A stretch of 64,000 bases of DNA from Gorsachius magnificus (GCA_034008185.1 CM067084.1:70156612-70220611); one strand, 5' to 3'. Positions 24,389 to 38,601 are shown, counted from the first letter of the stretch. The notes: generated by a model from the sequence alone, not told the origin. Translations and numbers: made by a program.

Positions 24389-27300
24389 CCTGATAAAATT
24401 ACCTCTAAATATATTGCATGTGCCTGCCTAAACAGTACTATATAAATAGTAGCATAGGAGTGAGATAGCACAATGTTGCAGCAGCAGTATCTTGCACCGA
24501 AGCAACCGGGAATCACACTACCTTCCCTGCAATCATTATGATAGCAGTAGGACTGGCTCGGTTAGTCTGGCAGCTGTCCCTAAGTGTGTGAAATGAGATA
24601 TGGGGACAGAGAGGAAAACTGTGTGCGAAGAAAACACATTTCTTAATTGAGCTGGGACTGAAAGTGAAGGAGTCTTTATAAGAACACCTTTTATTATCTC
24701 TCTCTGCATCAGGTACAAGAAGTGACCTGGAGCACTTTGTATTAGAAATATTTTCCACTGTTAGCATAAGCATAGCAAACAACGTAGCACAGCAGTCAAG
24801 ACACTAATGTGCATTGGCAGTATATGCAAATGCTCTAAAAAGAAATTTTCATTTATTTATATACACTGCTGTCAGTGTGGTGGGAATTGAAACTAATAAC
24901 GTCTGAATCGTTTAGTTGCTTTCTGGATAAATAAAAAGCATCAAATGTAGGAACCTGATAGTATATACTTATATTAGTTTTTTAGATGGGATCATTTAAA
25001 AAATGGTTTTATATATTGTGTTCTAGAAGGTGCTTTGCCACTGGAGAGACTTGCTCTGTTCTCTGAAGAATTGCCATGCTAAATGAGGCTCTATTTATTG
25101 AGGTGTTATAATTTTTCTACTGGAAAATGGGACGTTCCTTTTCTAACTACTTGGAAGCTTATTCTCTAAGGAAGGGTGTCCATTACTCAGGCTAGTTGTC
25201 CCGATTCCAGCACCATTTTCTTAATCCGAGAACAAGTCTTGAATTTGCAGGACAGAAAAAAAGGAGGAGGATTGATGTAGCTCAAGCTAGACAAGAAGAA
25301 ATTAAAGCTTGACTGCTTTGAAAGATGGATGCCTCCCAGCAGGAGCTCAGAGAAGAATTGCATGTAAGAATAGAAAGTGGGGACAGGTTGCTGGGAAACG
25401 GATTAATGAGCTGGAAGATAAATTGAGAGGAAAAATTAAACAGCAGATAGACCCTGCCTTTAGTGTCACAAAGACTGATGTCCAGTTCCCTGTAAGTGAA
25501 GAAGCTGTGAGTAAAACTTTCATCTTAAATCCTCATGCTCCTCGTTCCCAGACCAAAACGTATTCTGTGATCACATCTGGTGGTGGGGCAGGTTGGGGTA
25601 CATTGCTCTGCATGTGTGTACTCTTGTCTGAGCGTGATGGTTTCAAGACCTGTCATAGTGCATGGATAATGACACTCTGATAGCATTACATGGGAGAAAG
25701 GCAGAATTGGGCCCTAAAATGAGAATAGTTACCGATAGTGTGCTCTGTTAATCATGTTTGGATGCACCTACTCTACTTGCCTTGAGCAGATGGGAAACCG
25801 TAATGTTTTCTGACAAGTTTTTAAAGGGAAAAAATGCTTTCTTAATTGATTTCAACATCTATTTGTAAAAATGAATGGAATACCTCAGTGATTGCTTTCA
25901 AAAACAGACTACTAGGGTGCTATGCATGATGTACATGCATTAGTACAGAATCAATTTGTCATCATTTTACAATCTACACGTTTGGGACTAAGGCTAAATC
26001 AGCCTTAGATCGCTAGGGAAACCTTTGACTGTCACAAAAGTCCTTTTGTTTGTCAGAGTAATGGTGCTGGGACATGATTGTGACCCAGTGATGAAACTTG
26101 TAAGCAAGAACATTTTGGCTGTGCATGGGAGATGTGCTGCAGATTCTAAGACAAAGGGAGAACATGTCCCATTTGGAGAGACAAGAGTGGAAAAAGCAGA
26201 TTATGGAAATGGGTCATGCTCTGCAACAATATGTAATGCCTGAGGGAGTATCCAAGAAGCATCTAAGAGCTGGAAATGTAATGACACAGTTATGGATGGA
26301 GCAGCTCTGCTCATCTATTGGAGCAGAAAGCAAATACATCACTTTTCAAGAGCAAGAGAGGACAGGTGCAACAAGAACTGCAGGGGATTAGGAGTTACAT
26401 TCTGTGTAAAGCTCTCCTGTGCGAAGGCCTCGGCATTGAGTCCTTTTGTACGCATTTCCCAAAATACAAGTTACAGGCTTTTTTTTTTTTGTAAAATCTT
26501 ATATGCCTCAATTATGCTTTCACTTAATCTGGTGTAAATTTAGTGTCAAGCTGTTTAGTTCTGTAGAGTTGCTTGCCGTTTCTGCTAAAGTGACCGAAGC
26601 AAATTCTGGCCTCTATGGATGTGATAAATTTGAATGCAGAAGAGGGCAGTTGTGTGAAATGATGCTCTTGTCAGAGCATGAGAACAAGAATGTTAACAGG
26701 AAGGAGGTCATCCTTCTAAATTTATAAAATTTTATTAAATTAAGTTTTCTAAAATTCTGGCCTTTAACCCAAGCGAAGGCTAACATGGGACAGAATTTTA
26801 TGAGCTGTATAAGTGGGATGATGAAGAAAGCAGCCCGAGCTGAAAACAGGCTGAGGTGACTGGGTAGAGAATGATATTACTTACTGGGTTTTGGCTTAAA
26901 TCTGATCACACTGATCTTGGTGGTTCAGTATCTAAGCTATAGGGGGCTAGAGATGGAAATATTATGGAAAGTTTGGGCAAAAGCTAGGTGGCAGACTAGT
27001 TAGATTGGAAAGTATTTAGACCATATGGATCTAGTAAGCAAAGAAAAAACAAAAGAAAGAGGGAAGCAACACCTGAAGTACAGTATTTTTAGACAACACA
27101 GAATATTTTACTGCTCTATTTGCTCGTCTTCCAGGTGAGAGAAGGAGGGAAAACATGGGAAGTTCATTTTATTTAACCATACTACACATAAATTTTAAGT
27201 TTTATGCCATTTTGCCACTTGTCAAAATACGCAGATGTGCCCTCTTTCTCCTGATAGTTGATGTACTGCACCAATTGCAGCCAGTGTTGGGTGATGCTAA

Positions 27301-27896
27301 ACAGGTTGGCTTCGACAATACAAATAATTTCTTTGTTGTTTTAGCTCCCCCAGCCTCTTTCTGTAGTCTAGCAAAAGGATGGATACAGCATCAGCTTCTA
27401 CAGGGCGCTCTAAGAATTCTACTGTCTCTTCCTGTCTGCTAAGTTATGAACAGTCATATGCCTGGTGAAGCATCTGGTTAATCTTTAATTCTGTAGTGAA
27501 TAAATTCTCCTGCCTTTAGCACTGATATGAAATAATGGGTCTGACCTTTAATTTCAGACCCTAGTCTTGTGGGAAAAAGTGAAGTATAATGCTTTTTTCG
27601 CAGCTCCAGGAGGTTCCCTGCTTAATATTGGCAAGCATACAATAGGATCTCATGTCTCATTATCATTGGGCAGTTTTAGGGATTTTATTAGAAGTATTTA
27701 GAACAATAACAAGAGATGCCCTTTGTAGAAGCTCATGTATAGCATCCTGATGAAGCTTTTCAACAGAGGCTCCCTATGAAGCATCTCAAGGCCTATCATT
27801 AGGAAGACACCTGTTTCAAGTCAGGTAATTGCACCACTTTTTCCTCACTCTATCGTATGTAAAAGTCCTAAAAACCATTCCTGCCCTTCAACTGTG

Positions 27897-27913
27897 TTTT
27901 TTTTTTTTTTTCC
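27897..27913 (+). repeat. Poly-T run (17)
   Basis: Seventeen T preceded by ACTGTG and followed by CCACTATAG. Confidence 0.85.
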
Positions 27914-28499
27914 ACTATAGTCCTATGATTAATAAGATATTCACCCTGAATCAGATGTAAAAAAGAAGTTAAGGTGAATAATTCAGGGGAGCATAATTCA
28001 GTTCTGAATTCTCAGATCCCTCATTATGAAAATGAAATTCCCCCAATGCAGATATTGGACATGTGGTATTGGGAATAACTTTACTTGGAGAATGTGAGAG
28101 AAATGCTCAAATGAAGAGCCATTGTATTAGGATATTATGAGGAAACACTATTAAAGGATCAGAAACATGCACTAAAAACTTGCTTTTGAACCCACAGTTA
28201 TCCTAACAAGCTTTGAAAATGTGAGGTGTATATAGAGGATTTTTTTTGAAAAATGGTATTGAAATTGAAATTGCAGAGGATTTAAATATGAAGGCCTCAT
28301 GTTTTCATTGTGCTGTTACGCAGAAACTTTCCAGTCCTACTAATCTGGACAGACAGACTTTTTTCTGATTTTCTTTTCATGCTGATTTGCTTATGCTTCG
28401 CATTTCTACTGATGTGTAGTTTATTGCCCATTAAAAATGCAGTCATTTTCAGTACTGCTGACACTGGTATGGTAAATCTCAACAGTCTAACCTAATGTG

Positions 28500-28520
28500 G
28501 AGATGAAGTATCTTCATCTC
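28500..28520. repeat. Perfect 9-base inverted repeat, 3-base spacer
   Basis: GAGATGAAG, spacer TAT, CTTCATCTC: both arms match exactly. It is too short and isolated to assign a role. Confidence 0.7.
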
Positions 28521-31500
28521 TACATCTCTGCTGTTAAGAAGCCACATTATAATTATGCCAGTACCTAATAATGTTTGTGAAGGATTCTTTTGTTTTGTGA
28601 AATATACTATTGGGCATCAATTTAAAGAAGAAATGACAACACCCAACCCTGATGGCTGTGCACTCTGTATTCCAAGTACGGTGGTTATGGGAAAAGACCA
28701 CTTTCTTCCATTTGTATTTTTTAAGGATAACTTCACTTATTTTTATGTCACGTGTTATAAAATACACCCCTCAACCAGTTTTAATATTACTTGGTGTTGT
28801 TAGTTATATTTTTTTAGGTATATATCAGACTAAGATATATATCTTCTTTCCTCTTCTGCTTGGAGTTTGCTGTAGAAGACGATGGCAATTGTAAAAGCCC
28901 TATTGCTTTCAGAGAGGCCAAAATTTCACACGTTTGAGGAAGCTTATGGAAGCCAAGAGAAGCAGTTGTCATATTTTTTTTCCTTTTCTTCTGATTTAAA
29001 TGGCAGTTAAATAGAATTGAGTTTCAACTTTAAGAAAAGATGGGATAAGTGGATATTTGAGAAGAAAATAAAACAGTGGAGGCTTTCTTCCCTGCAAACC
29101 AGTTCTAGTATCTGTAATCCATCAGCATGGGTAGAGGTGCATGGCCCTCATTCTTAATCCCCCAAATGGTCCATTATGAGTGAAAGTTATAAGGACACGG
29201 CTATTATAATTTATATTTCCCGTTAATTTGGCTGGAATTTCAAACAAGTAAGTTTCCATCAGTTGGTGTATGGCTAAGACATTGTTAATTGATTAATTTG
29301 TTTCCAATTAGAGTCGTTCTCATTTATGGATGTTTCCATTTGTTTGACTGCCAAAACTGTGGTGAGGTGCAATTTGTTCCTAAAATTCCTGGAAGTCTAT
29401 AATGTGCCTGTCCTCTTTAGAAGCAGTGGAAAGATTCCTCATTAATTTGAATAAGAATTATGTTGATGCAAAAAAGTATTTGCCTTTAAAACTTACTTCT
29501 ACTTTCTTTTTACCAGCACATTTTGCGGGTTGTGTATTTTTGTCCATATTTCTTTTTCATTAAAAAACCACATTATTTGGAGAGAGAAGCTCTAAGCATA
29601 GTGTGGTTGGGAGACAAGAGTTCTGCTTTTCAGCTCCTAATAAGAAGACTTTCTTTCTGTTTGAGGAGTCTCATTAGTCACCTATGAAGACATTTCAACT
29701 TTGTCATAATCAACAGTTGCAGTTAGTATTGTTTGTTATACTGAATTTTTATTTCTTTTCAAGACAGGAAAGATAACCATGGGCCTCCTAAAAATCTGAG
29801 ATAGAAAGTAAAGAACTGGGAAGACAGATGAAGAGTGTTTAGGGGACGATCGGGGTGGGCATGTAGAATTCTGGGTCCTTTTTAAACATTACTGACCTCT
29901 GCCTTTATAGTTTCTGAATGGAAAACCAGGTGTGGTCTATAGCAGTCTGCTTGTCCTAATCTAATCTGCATACAGCCTTAGATTCACAACACCCAAGTTT
30001 CAAATGAATCCATAAATTAAACTAAAATCATATCTGTCTTTTAAACAATGAAACTATAAATTACATTCGTTTTGTCTTGGAGAGAAGGGAGAAGTCCATG
30101 AAATGTGGGTGGTCTAAAGTCTGTGCAATAGATGAGAGCTCTAATTTATACAGGGGTCATGATTTTAAGGGATAAATGTTTATAATCCCAGAAGGGAAAA
30201 GGTCTCAAAATAATTTTACAGTCATGGGATTGCTTCTCAGAAAATTACCTTATTCTGGACACACCTTCAGTTATAATTCAGTTCAATATGTGTATGTACA
30301 CTGGTAATAATTTAACACTTCCCTTCTGTTGTGCCTTACTACGCTGGAAAAAGGCTTTAATTCTTCAGTGAATTCTCTGTCTCTCTGTTTTCCCACCTCC
30401 TTCTTCCAGATGTCTGTAATAGATGCCATGAAATGATAAAAGGATTAAGGTTTTAAGCCATCTGGAGACGTAAGTCTTCCTAGCATTAAAAATTTTGACT
30501 ACATATCTCAGTGTAGTATGCATTTTCAAGATTACCTTTATTTCATTTTCAATGCCTTCCTTCTAGGGTCTTTCAAGGCATAAATTTACTTTTTTACCCA
30601 TTTTAGAGATCAAACAAATATTCAATATCTTGGTTATTTGACAGCCTTTTCTTAGTATTTTCACTTACTGAAATGTCTTTACAAATATTGCTCCTATCTT
30701 TTTGCTACATAATTTTAGTTGTGAAGCATATTTATTTACGTTTATTCCATATTCTGGCTTCATTAACAGCATTTTAAGTACTCTGCCTTTTACTAAAACA
30801 TCTAAGGTCCAGTTTTTCTAACTGCATCCCTTTGAGGACCTGGGCATAATTCGCTGCAAGGTCCGTAGAGTTCATGCAATACAGTGTGATGGAAATGAAA
30901 TGAGAGTTAAGCTTCTTACACTGCACTTCATACAGTTGCTTTAATAAGCAAAATGCTCTCAGTGTAACTGAAGTAGGCAGCTCACAAATGGCTGAGAATT
31001 GTAATTGTAAAATTATCCAGTCCTTCAGAGTGGATCTTCTTTGCATGTGCTTCTGAGAAAAAAGTGCTTCTGGGTTTACTCTGGAGAGCTTGCGAATGTG
31101 TACCACGTTTCTAGGGCTCACTGGCAACACCCAGGCAACAGCTCCCACCAGATTTTCAGCATGGAACAATCTCTTGTGGGTTGTAGTGGTGTGGGAAAGC
31201 ATTGCAGGCACAGGAAGTTTCTAAACACAAAATGGTCAAAATTATTCAAGGTATTTTTTCCCCAACTAACTAATTTAAATAAGCAGTAATAAGTTGGCAG
31301 TTTGCTAAAAACTCCTTTTTGGTGTAAGGGTGTTGACATTTAAATTAGTTCACCAAGTATCTGATGGCAATGATGTAGATGCCCATGTTTGTTGTCTCAA
31401 TTTCTGTTTTGTATGTGTTTGTATAAAGATCATCTGTGTGCTGTTAACATAATCCTAAAACAACATTCCAAAACAGAGCCCTTGTATGCTTGTTTCTCCT

Positions 31501-33171
31501 CATTGGTGATAAAGCGGGCCCAAATGACTGCCTCAGATGTTGGCACTTACATTGCAGAGATATAACGTTTGGGAAGATGAGTTCCACCATTGGCATGGCA
31601 AAGTCAGGAACCCCCAAACCTTACTTGACTGCTGATTTTAATATGCAAGCTCCCTTCTCAGCTAAGAAGGCTATATGAAGGCCATGTAGAATATAAATTG
31701 TGAAGCAATTTATTGTAGTGACACATTGCACTTGTGTTGAAATGGGCTGCATCTCATAACATGTTTTACAGAAGAGTAACTTTGAGTTCAGTTATTAAGG
31801 CTCTAAACCAGTGGGGAATCGCGCAAGAAGTCATCGAAGTGACTATGATGTGAGAGCCACTGACTGCAGTTCCATGTGAGTAAAAAGCTTCTTAGACCCA
31901 TATCCACAAGGACCATTACATGCAGTAAATCAAGGAAAGTTGTCATAAGTGTAAGTAACATAAGTAACAGGAAGACTTGAACAGGTACAGTCTCCTTTCG
32001 GAAATGCCGGTCATACCCATTCGCAACAGAAATGGGATTCAGCTGCAGCTGGAATTTCTGAAGTAAAGAATGATGATGTGGGTAAAACCCAGATACAAAG
32101 GAGGTTCTGGATGACCTTTATAAAATAAATTACTGATAGATCTTCCTTACTTTACTACAGCCAGTTAGTCACATTAATATCAGTTGCTATATTCTATACC
32201 TAGACTCCATCTTACTTTTTCTTAAAACCAATAAACTCCTAACCTGAGGCATCTGAAGTTGAGCCAACAGTAAATTTTCATCCCCTCTTTTAAAATTCAA
32301 GTTAAACCACTGTCCTGTCAGATACCTGAAATTCTTTCCACCTTTATTAATGAACTTCAGACAGGTTTTTGTTTTGGGGAGGTTGACTTTTTCTAATCTT
32401 AAGTTGGCTGTTCAATATATTTTTCTGCCCTTAGGATTTTAATCAGAAGGAGGAATTCTTGGTTTAGGCTTTAGGATACCATTCATTCTGAAAGACACAG
32501 GATATCTTTTGGCTGTAATTAGGAAAATGGGGCCTGGGGCTGGGATTTACATGCAGCCCCCAGGTGACTGTCAAAACCAATCCATAGCTTTTGTAATCCC
32601 TTCCCTTTGGGAAGGGGAAAAACGTTTAAATCACCCCTGCTCAACAATTCTGTTAGTCACTTCAGGAGTTTCTCTAGGCTTAACACTTACCAGTGGATCC
32701 CAAAAGGGAAGGGATAGACCTGAGTAGGGCATGTTACTAGTATGAATTTGATATAGCACTGAAATATCAGAAAACATGTTTTGGAAAACTATATTGGAAA
32801 TATGAATGGCTTCTTAATTTGCAGGGGTTTTCAATTTCTAGCTCGGGTGATCCTGTGGAATATACTGCTTGTTTTCTCAAGCTCCCTTTTATAGGTGGAG
32901 AATTTGTGTGCCCTCGTTAGCAGTAAATTGGGGTAGGACTTGGTATCTGTTTTTCTTGGCCTCAGGTTTGCTTTTCTTTGGAATACCTCTACTTTTTTAA
33001 GATTTATAAATATCCTGACCCATTTCAGTAAAACTGCAAGATCACTAGCAAAGACGTTGGCCAGTTCCTCCTTCCCTTTCTAGTAAATCTGAAGTTTAAC
33101 AGCCTCTAAGCAGCCTTTCTCTCCAGAATGTGTTATCTTTTTTTTTGCTCAGGATGCCCTAATTTTGCTCA

Positions 33172-33275
33172 GGAAAGGACATAAGAACTGCTGCTCTGGT
33201 CAGGGCAGGGGTCCTGCCAGCCCAGTTTCCTTTTTGCAGGAAAGGTCAGTACCTTACAGAGGAGTAGAAAAAAAT
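33172..33275 (+). repeat. Ancient amniote interspersed repeat relic
   Basis: GGAAAGGACATAAGAACTGC, then CTGGTCAGGGCAGGGGTCC, then CAGCCCAGTTTCCT follow the pattern of an old repeat widespread in reptile and bird DNA ('acataagaac...gtccatctagcccag...cctg'). I know the pattern but not the family name with certainty. The copy is diverged and short. Confidence 0.5.
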
Positions 33276-34391
33276 GAGGCATTGAAAAGAAGCTTTAAAA
33301 TACATTAATTTGTTGAATTTATTCTAGCCATTGATCCAAACAGTATATTTCTCCCTTAGCAAATAGCACTCTCCTATATGAAATAGTCTTTTTCATGGTT
33401 TTAGCAGCCTTACACAGTCATTAGCTCTGTTTTATGCTAAAGCATAATAGCTACTTGCTAATTCTCTCTCTAGACTCATGTAAATTGCTGTATGAAGTAT
33501 AAAATTTTGATAAAAATGCACATATAGCATCTACACACTCCTCTCTTCATAGCAGATAGTTTTTAACTTATTAGGCCCATGTACAATAAATCTTAATCTA
33601 CTCTGTTTGCTACATACAGAAAATATTCTCCAGCTGTTGAAAACAAGCATAAATAATGTTGGAGAAAGCAGAAGCTGACATAGATTAAGTGACCTTTCTA
33701 ACGAAAGGAACAATAATTGTAAATTAAAGTTTCAGTTACCCAACATACCTATGGATCAATATCTACAGATGAGTCTTCTGTTGTGGCAATAAATACTAAA
33801 GGGAAGGTCATATATACAAGAGGAGTTTCTTTTTAAGTTCTCTTCCTTCAGCCTCTGGGATTTTTTTGCATTTTTCTGACTGTAATTTCTTGTATGGAAT
33901 TGTGTTTCTGTCTCCAGAACTAGAACTTCTTTTCCTTATCTTCATTTCTGTTGACGTGCCCTTGGCCTCTCTCCGTTCTTCATCTCTCCTCCTGCTCTCA
34001 CCGCTGCTCACTTTCTTTTTTCCTGAGTCTCTTTGCTAGCAAAACTAATGTCATCCATTTATTCTCTGCTCTCTGCTGCTGTTTACACATCAGAATTTCT
34101 CACTTGTTATTTCCACAGCATGCTCTTCATATTAAATAATTTCTCTTTGTTTTATTTTTCCACTCTGAACTTTGATCTCTTATTTACACCTGGAAGGTCT
34201 TCCCCATTCAGTGGGGAAATAACCTGTCGTCATTCATACCCTTTCTGAGAACTCCTCTCCTGTGCGTGATTGATACAGATAAGCCATGCAAAAGATTTTA
34301 GGGATTCTTAAAATGATTTACAGTTTGAGATAAAGTCATCTTCAACTCTGTAACACCTTATGTGTCTGTTTTGTATGTGATTACAGCTGCC

Positions 34392-34450
34392 GTGGGGCAG
34401 GGTTCCTGTCTTTGTTCCTTTTGTGTGCAGCTCTGAGCATGTTACTATCA
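34392..34450 (+). repeat. Old amniote repeat relic (short)
   Basis: GTGGGGCAGGGTTCCTGTCT, then TTTGTTCC, TGTGTGCAG and CTCTGAGCATG match in order the pattern of a common amniote relic ('gggcagggactgtctctttgtt...tgtacagcgcctagcac'). It is short and diverged, identified by eye. Confidence 0.4.
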
Positions 34451-36054
34451 CTAACCAAGTCAGGTTGGTATTGACTAATAGATGTGGCATTTCACTTCTC
34501 TGTTTTCTTAATTTGAACCTCTGTGAAAGGTGATTCCCTTTTTTAACTATTTAAAAAGTATCTTACAGCTACTTTTATTCTCAGCCCAATGGAAACAAAC
34601 AAGGTGTTTTCTCAGCAGAAGCATTTTAGATAAAATGTACTGTTGGCACGACTACAGAATCTCGATTTAGAAGATTTTAGAAGAGATATTTTGAATGATT
34701 TCTAAATGAAATGCAGTGAATGATATGCTGTGTTTGCTTCAGAGAATGACTGACATGCAATCTAGAATTTCTTCACAGTTGTATAGTTATTGCTTTTGAT
34801 TTTAATGTGAAATTCAAGCCACTACTATCAATTTGATTAATGGGGTAATACAACTTGTGACATTAAAAAAAGTTAAATGTTGATAAAGATAGCATTTGCC
34901 TAGGAAGCTGAAAATACATTCCAATTATTGCTGAAGAATTATGAAGCCTGGTCTCTTGAAAATGTTAGCATGAGTCTTAATGTTACAACTTTAAATAATA
35001 CTTGTCATCTGAATATTTGTGCAGCTCTCCATTCTGTAAGACTTTACTCTGAAATCCTAATCTCTGCAGGGGCAAAGAACTTTGTTACACAAACTAATTG
35101 GTTGTGAAGAAAGGAAAAGGGCATAAAATTGACACAAGAATAAGCAGAAATGCCACTCTTTGAAATCCACTGATTAGAGTACTTCTGAAAAAATTACATC
35201 TGCAATATGAATATGCAAAAATCATGTTGGCCTTTTAAATTTTAACATTTCTTTTTCTTTTTGTATACAGTATGTAATATTTTTCTTATATTTAAGTATC
35301 ATTAACTATTGTGGTAAACAAAATATTGTCCATTTATAAGCAAACACACCATTTTCTGTACAGGTAAAGAATGTGATTAGAGGCAGACAGCAGTACTCCA
35401 TACAAACTGTAGTTTAACACACACTCTGTTCTGAGAGATGATATTCTTTCATCTGTAGAGGTGAAAGAGGGAAAAGAAGGAAGATTTACAAGATTAGCGT
35501 CTAAGGGCAGATGAAAGTAGGGTATGTCACATGAGAAATGGTAGAACTGAATCCTTCAATCGATCCGTCAGGTTCACGAATCCCTTTTTCTAGAGGTAGT
35601 GGTAGTAGTACCAACGGAGAGACCTCCTCAGCAATACGGTCTCTACATGGTTGTCCTTTTCTGTAATATCCTTGTGAGTATTCTAGCAGTGTTGTTTTAA
35701 AATACAGGGTTTGTTCTTTCCAAGGCAGCTCAGTCTGGCCATCATTACACTGTAGTCATCCAAAATAGCATATTTTCACAGATGGAGAAAAGCAGTATTG
35801 GTGGGAAGGCAGAGAAGATCACCAAACCAGACACTCGTCTCAAGAAGAAGAAATATGGCCATATGCAGTTAATTCATTTAGTATTCTTTTGTTTGCATAG
35901 TAGAGTAGAGCTATACTGTGAGAAAAATAGTTTTGTTAGCTATGAAAACAATGTACATTCCCACACACTGTACTACAAAGTTGATGCATGTTAGTTAATA
36001 TTTCTTAGTATACATTGACATGAAGTGCTTCTCCATGGGAGACGAAGTCCTCTA

Positions 36055-36102
36055 TGTCCGAGTGTGTAGGTGTGTGCAAGTATATCTGTGTGTGTGTTTA
36101 TA
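36055..36102 (+). repeat. Interrupted (TG)n region
   Basis: GTGTGTAGGTGTGTGCAAGT then CTGTGTGTGTGTTTAT: two broken TG blocks. Confidence 0.7.
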
Positions 36103-36161
36103 TGCAACTCTGACTTTGTATTCTCATCAGGCAAGTGGAGTTGTGTTTGAGAAAAAAAACA

Positions 36162-36275
36162 AAATTTTACCCCCATTTACAGATGCAAAACTGAAGAACA
36201 GAGAAATTAAGCAATTTGGGGCCACAGGACTAATCTCTGGAGACAGAACTACAACTTTCTGAGCCCAGAATTTCC
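36162..36275 (+). repeat. MIR-like (CORE-SINE) relic
   Basis: CCCCCATTTACAGATGCAAA, ACTGAAGAACAGAGAAATTA, GCAATTTGGGGCCACAGGAC, then a CTGGAGACAGAACT part and GAGCCCAGAATTTCC follow one another. They match the order of the MIR 3' half ('cccattttacagatgaggaaactgaggcacagagaggttaag', 'cacagctagt', 'ggcagagc', 'gaacccag'). It is well aligned along more than 100 bases, so I am fairly confident of this ancient SINE. Confidence 0.7.
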
Positions 36276-38586
36276 CTGTGTAGCAGGGGTGTTATTGCTG
36301 CCACTCCTCCAGCTCTCCACTTGCAGAATTACAAGCCTTGGTCTAATCTTGTCCATGAGGCACTCTATAGGGCTATTAAGATTCATATCACAAAATATTT
36401 CCACTTTTAGGAAACAACATTGTCCTCAGTGTTGTCATCTTGCCTCCCATCTCTTCAATGCCTTGATTAATCTAAACTTGTCTTTAATGTAAGATTGGTG
36501 CTCCTTACGGATTTTGTGGTTTTAATTACCCTTGGTTTAGGGAAGATTGGCTTGTTTCAGTGCTCATGTAAATTCTTAATGGAAAACAAGGCACCTCAAA
36601 TGGCATAAATTGCATTTTTTACCATCAGTTTTCTCCAAATAAATTGACAGTTTCAGAGGTTTAAATACTTCTAGTCCTGCTCTCGGTTAAGACTGTGAGC
36701 AGGCCCAATGGCATTCATGACTGTGTTTGAATAATAAGATGTTGCACAGAATGAATGAAAATGGCAAATGCCAGCACTATGCTACTACTAAAATGTTGAT
36801 GCACCAAAGGCATATAAAATTGTGGCTGAAAAAAAGGCTTTGAAAGGAAAGCATTATATAGACAACTATGAATGAAGCTTTAAAAGAACAAAGTAGATCA
36901 CCTGAAAGCAGAACAGATTTAATGTACGTCTTGCAGAATGAAAATTGCATCCCTCCCCTTCTCCCCACTGATATTTTGCTCACATGCTTTTAGAAAACAG
37001 CAGTGACAAGTTAATGCTTTACACCAATTAACTTTTTCTCTTTGTTAGACTCCAAAGTTTCTGCATTCTCGATGAAATCTAAATTGCATGGTAAAATATT
37101 AAAATGATATTGCTTAAATTCTGTCACATTCTTATGCTTGTGACAAATGACAACACATTTGCCTTTGTATTTTCACTCATTTCATTCAATAGTTGCTACA
37201 ATATTGACTGGCAGTTCCCATGCCTGGTAGGCTAGAGGGCTTTCATACGATGTTTGAATATGTACTAGTACTATCAGCCCCTGAAGCCGAAATATTTTCC
37301 AAGGTTGAAGCAAAGGTGTTGCATTCGTTTCACTGAATTTTTCATTTCCTCTTCAATTCAAAGTCCCATGGGATGGGTTTCCATCTTCTTGATCCTGTAT
37401 AAGAATTTCTCTTAGACTAGTTGAATCTAGTATCTGTCTCCAGACAAAATCCATTCTTCAGAGAAGCCATCGATGTGCTGGCTCTGAATTGACTGATGCC
37501 ACCTGTATGCTGATTTCATGTGCTTAATGTGCTTATGCCCTAAAGTATGAAAGTTTTCTTTATTATATAGATAAAATCAGGAGCAGGCATATGTGGAATT
37601 GTATTGCTTTTCTTGGTATATAATATTCAAGTGCACTGAATCTTTATTTTTTGTTTTTTAATCACTAGCTACTGGTACAACAAACTCAAAAATAAAGTTG
37701 AGCACCAATATGTTTTAATGTAGCTGTGCATCAGGTTTTACTATTGTATTTTTATATCTAAATGATTTCTTCTTCCTATTTCTGTCCTTGGTGTTCTACA
37801 TTTTTATGTCCACATGAAACAGTTTTATGCTTGAGAGGTTTTTTTCTAAAGCAAATGATGAATGCAGCTTTACACAAGAGTTTTAATGCAACAGATGCAT
37901 TCACTTATAGTAGAACCTCAAAGACTCTTTGACATCAAAATGAAAATATATTAGGTTGTCATTAAAGGAATTTTTTAATTTCTTACTGACTTAGATAAAT
38001 GCAACAAAGTATATTTTTGAAATCTCATTAGTTAAGTTGATTGCAATAGAGTTGTACATTGTTAAATACAATAAAAAAATAGACCCTTGACTGGAAAATA
38101 CAGCACACAACAAAGTGGAACTGATTTGTTGGGTTGTTTTGGTTTTTTCCTGCACCTATATTTTACCAAATATCAGCATGATTTTAGGTGAGTTAACTTA
38201 AAATCTTACATAGATATCAACAAAAACCTGAATTTTGCCCCAGTCTTTCTTTTAAGTGCAAATACAGCTGTGAGATAAATCACTGTCATTAGCTGGGGGT
38301 CATGCTAAGCCTGCTACAACCACATCTCCTAGCCAGCAGACAGGCACCAGTAGTAAATACGGATTTTTTTTAAAGATTTTTTTTTTTTTTCTGTGTTGAT
38401 ATCTTGCACCCTGTCCTGCTTCCATGATCCTGCCTTTTTTTGGTTCATCAGCGGTCCTTACTTTGTGGTCTTGTTTTTGGAGTTTGTTTTCTGTCAAACA
38501 TATGCCAATACTGTCAAACACAACCCAATACTCTCTGCTTTTACACTGTATTATTATCATAGAGTCTTCAGGAATCGGTAGGCATT

Positions 38587-38601
38587 GTGGTGGTGGTGGT
38601 G
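38587..38601 (+). repeat. (GTG)n trinucleotide repeat, five units
   Basis: Five uninterrupted GTG/TGG units. Confidence 0.8.

Larger units (their letters stand above)
22008..33171. other. Long AT-rich non-coding stretch, no supported gene
   Basis: Content: homopolymer cluster at 24,328-24,388; T17 at 27,897-27,913; two coding-like + strand open frames at 25,309-25,680 and 26,104-26,391 without good splice sites; a short perfect inverted repeat at 28,500-28,520; a 145-codon minus-strand open frame at 30,774-31,211 of about the size chance allows. Nothing is firm enough to call a gene. Confidence 0.45.
33276..36161. other. Non-coding stretch with one old repeat relic
   Basis: A pyrimidine-rich part (about 33,830-34,060) gives a charged minus-strand open frame that is a by-product of composition. 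Otherwise it is AT-rich DNA without supported features except the relic at 34,392-34,450. Confidence 0.5.

Noticed and set aside
30774..31211. 145-codon open frame on the minus strand
   Set aside because: Longest minus-strand frame, but with about 60% AT a rough estimate gives a couple of stop-free runs of 120 or more codons in 64 kb by chance; no splice pair, motif or recognisable family.
33808..34011. Arg/Ser/Lys-rich minus-strand frame resembling a nuclear protein
   Set aside because: Composition is explained by a pyrimidine-rich + strand; no splice support.
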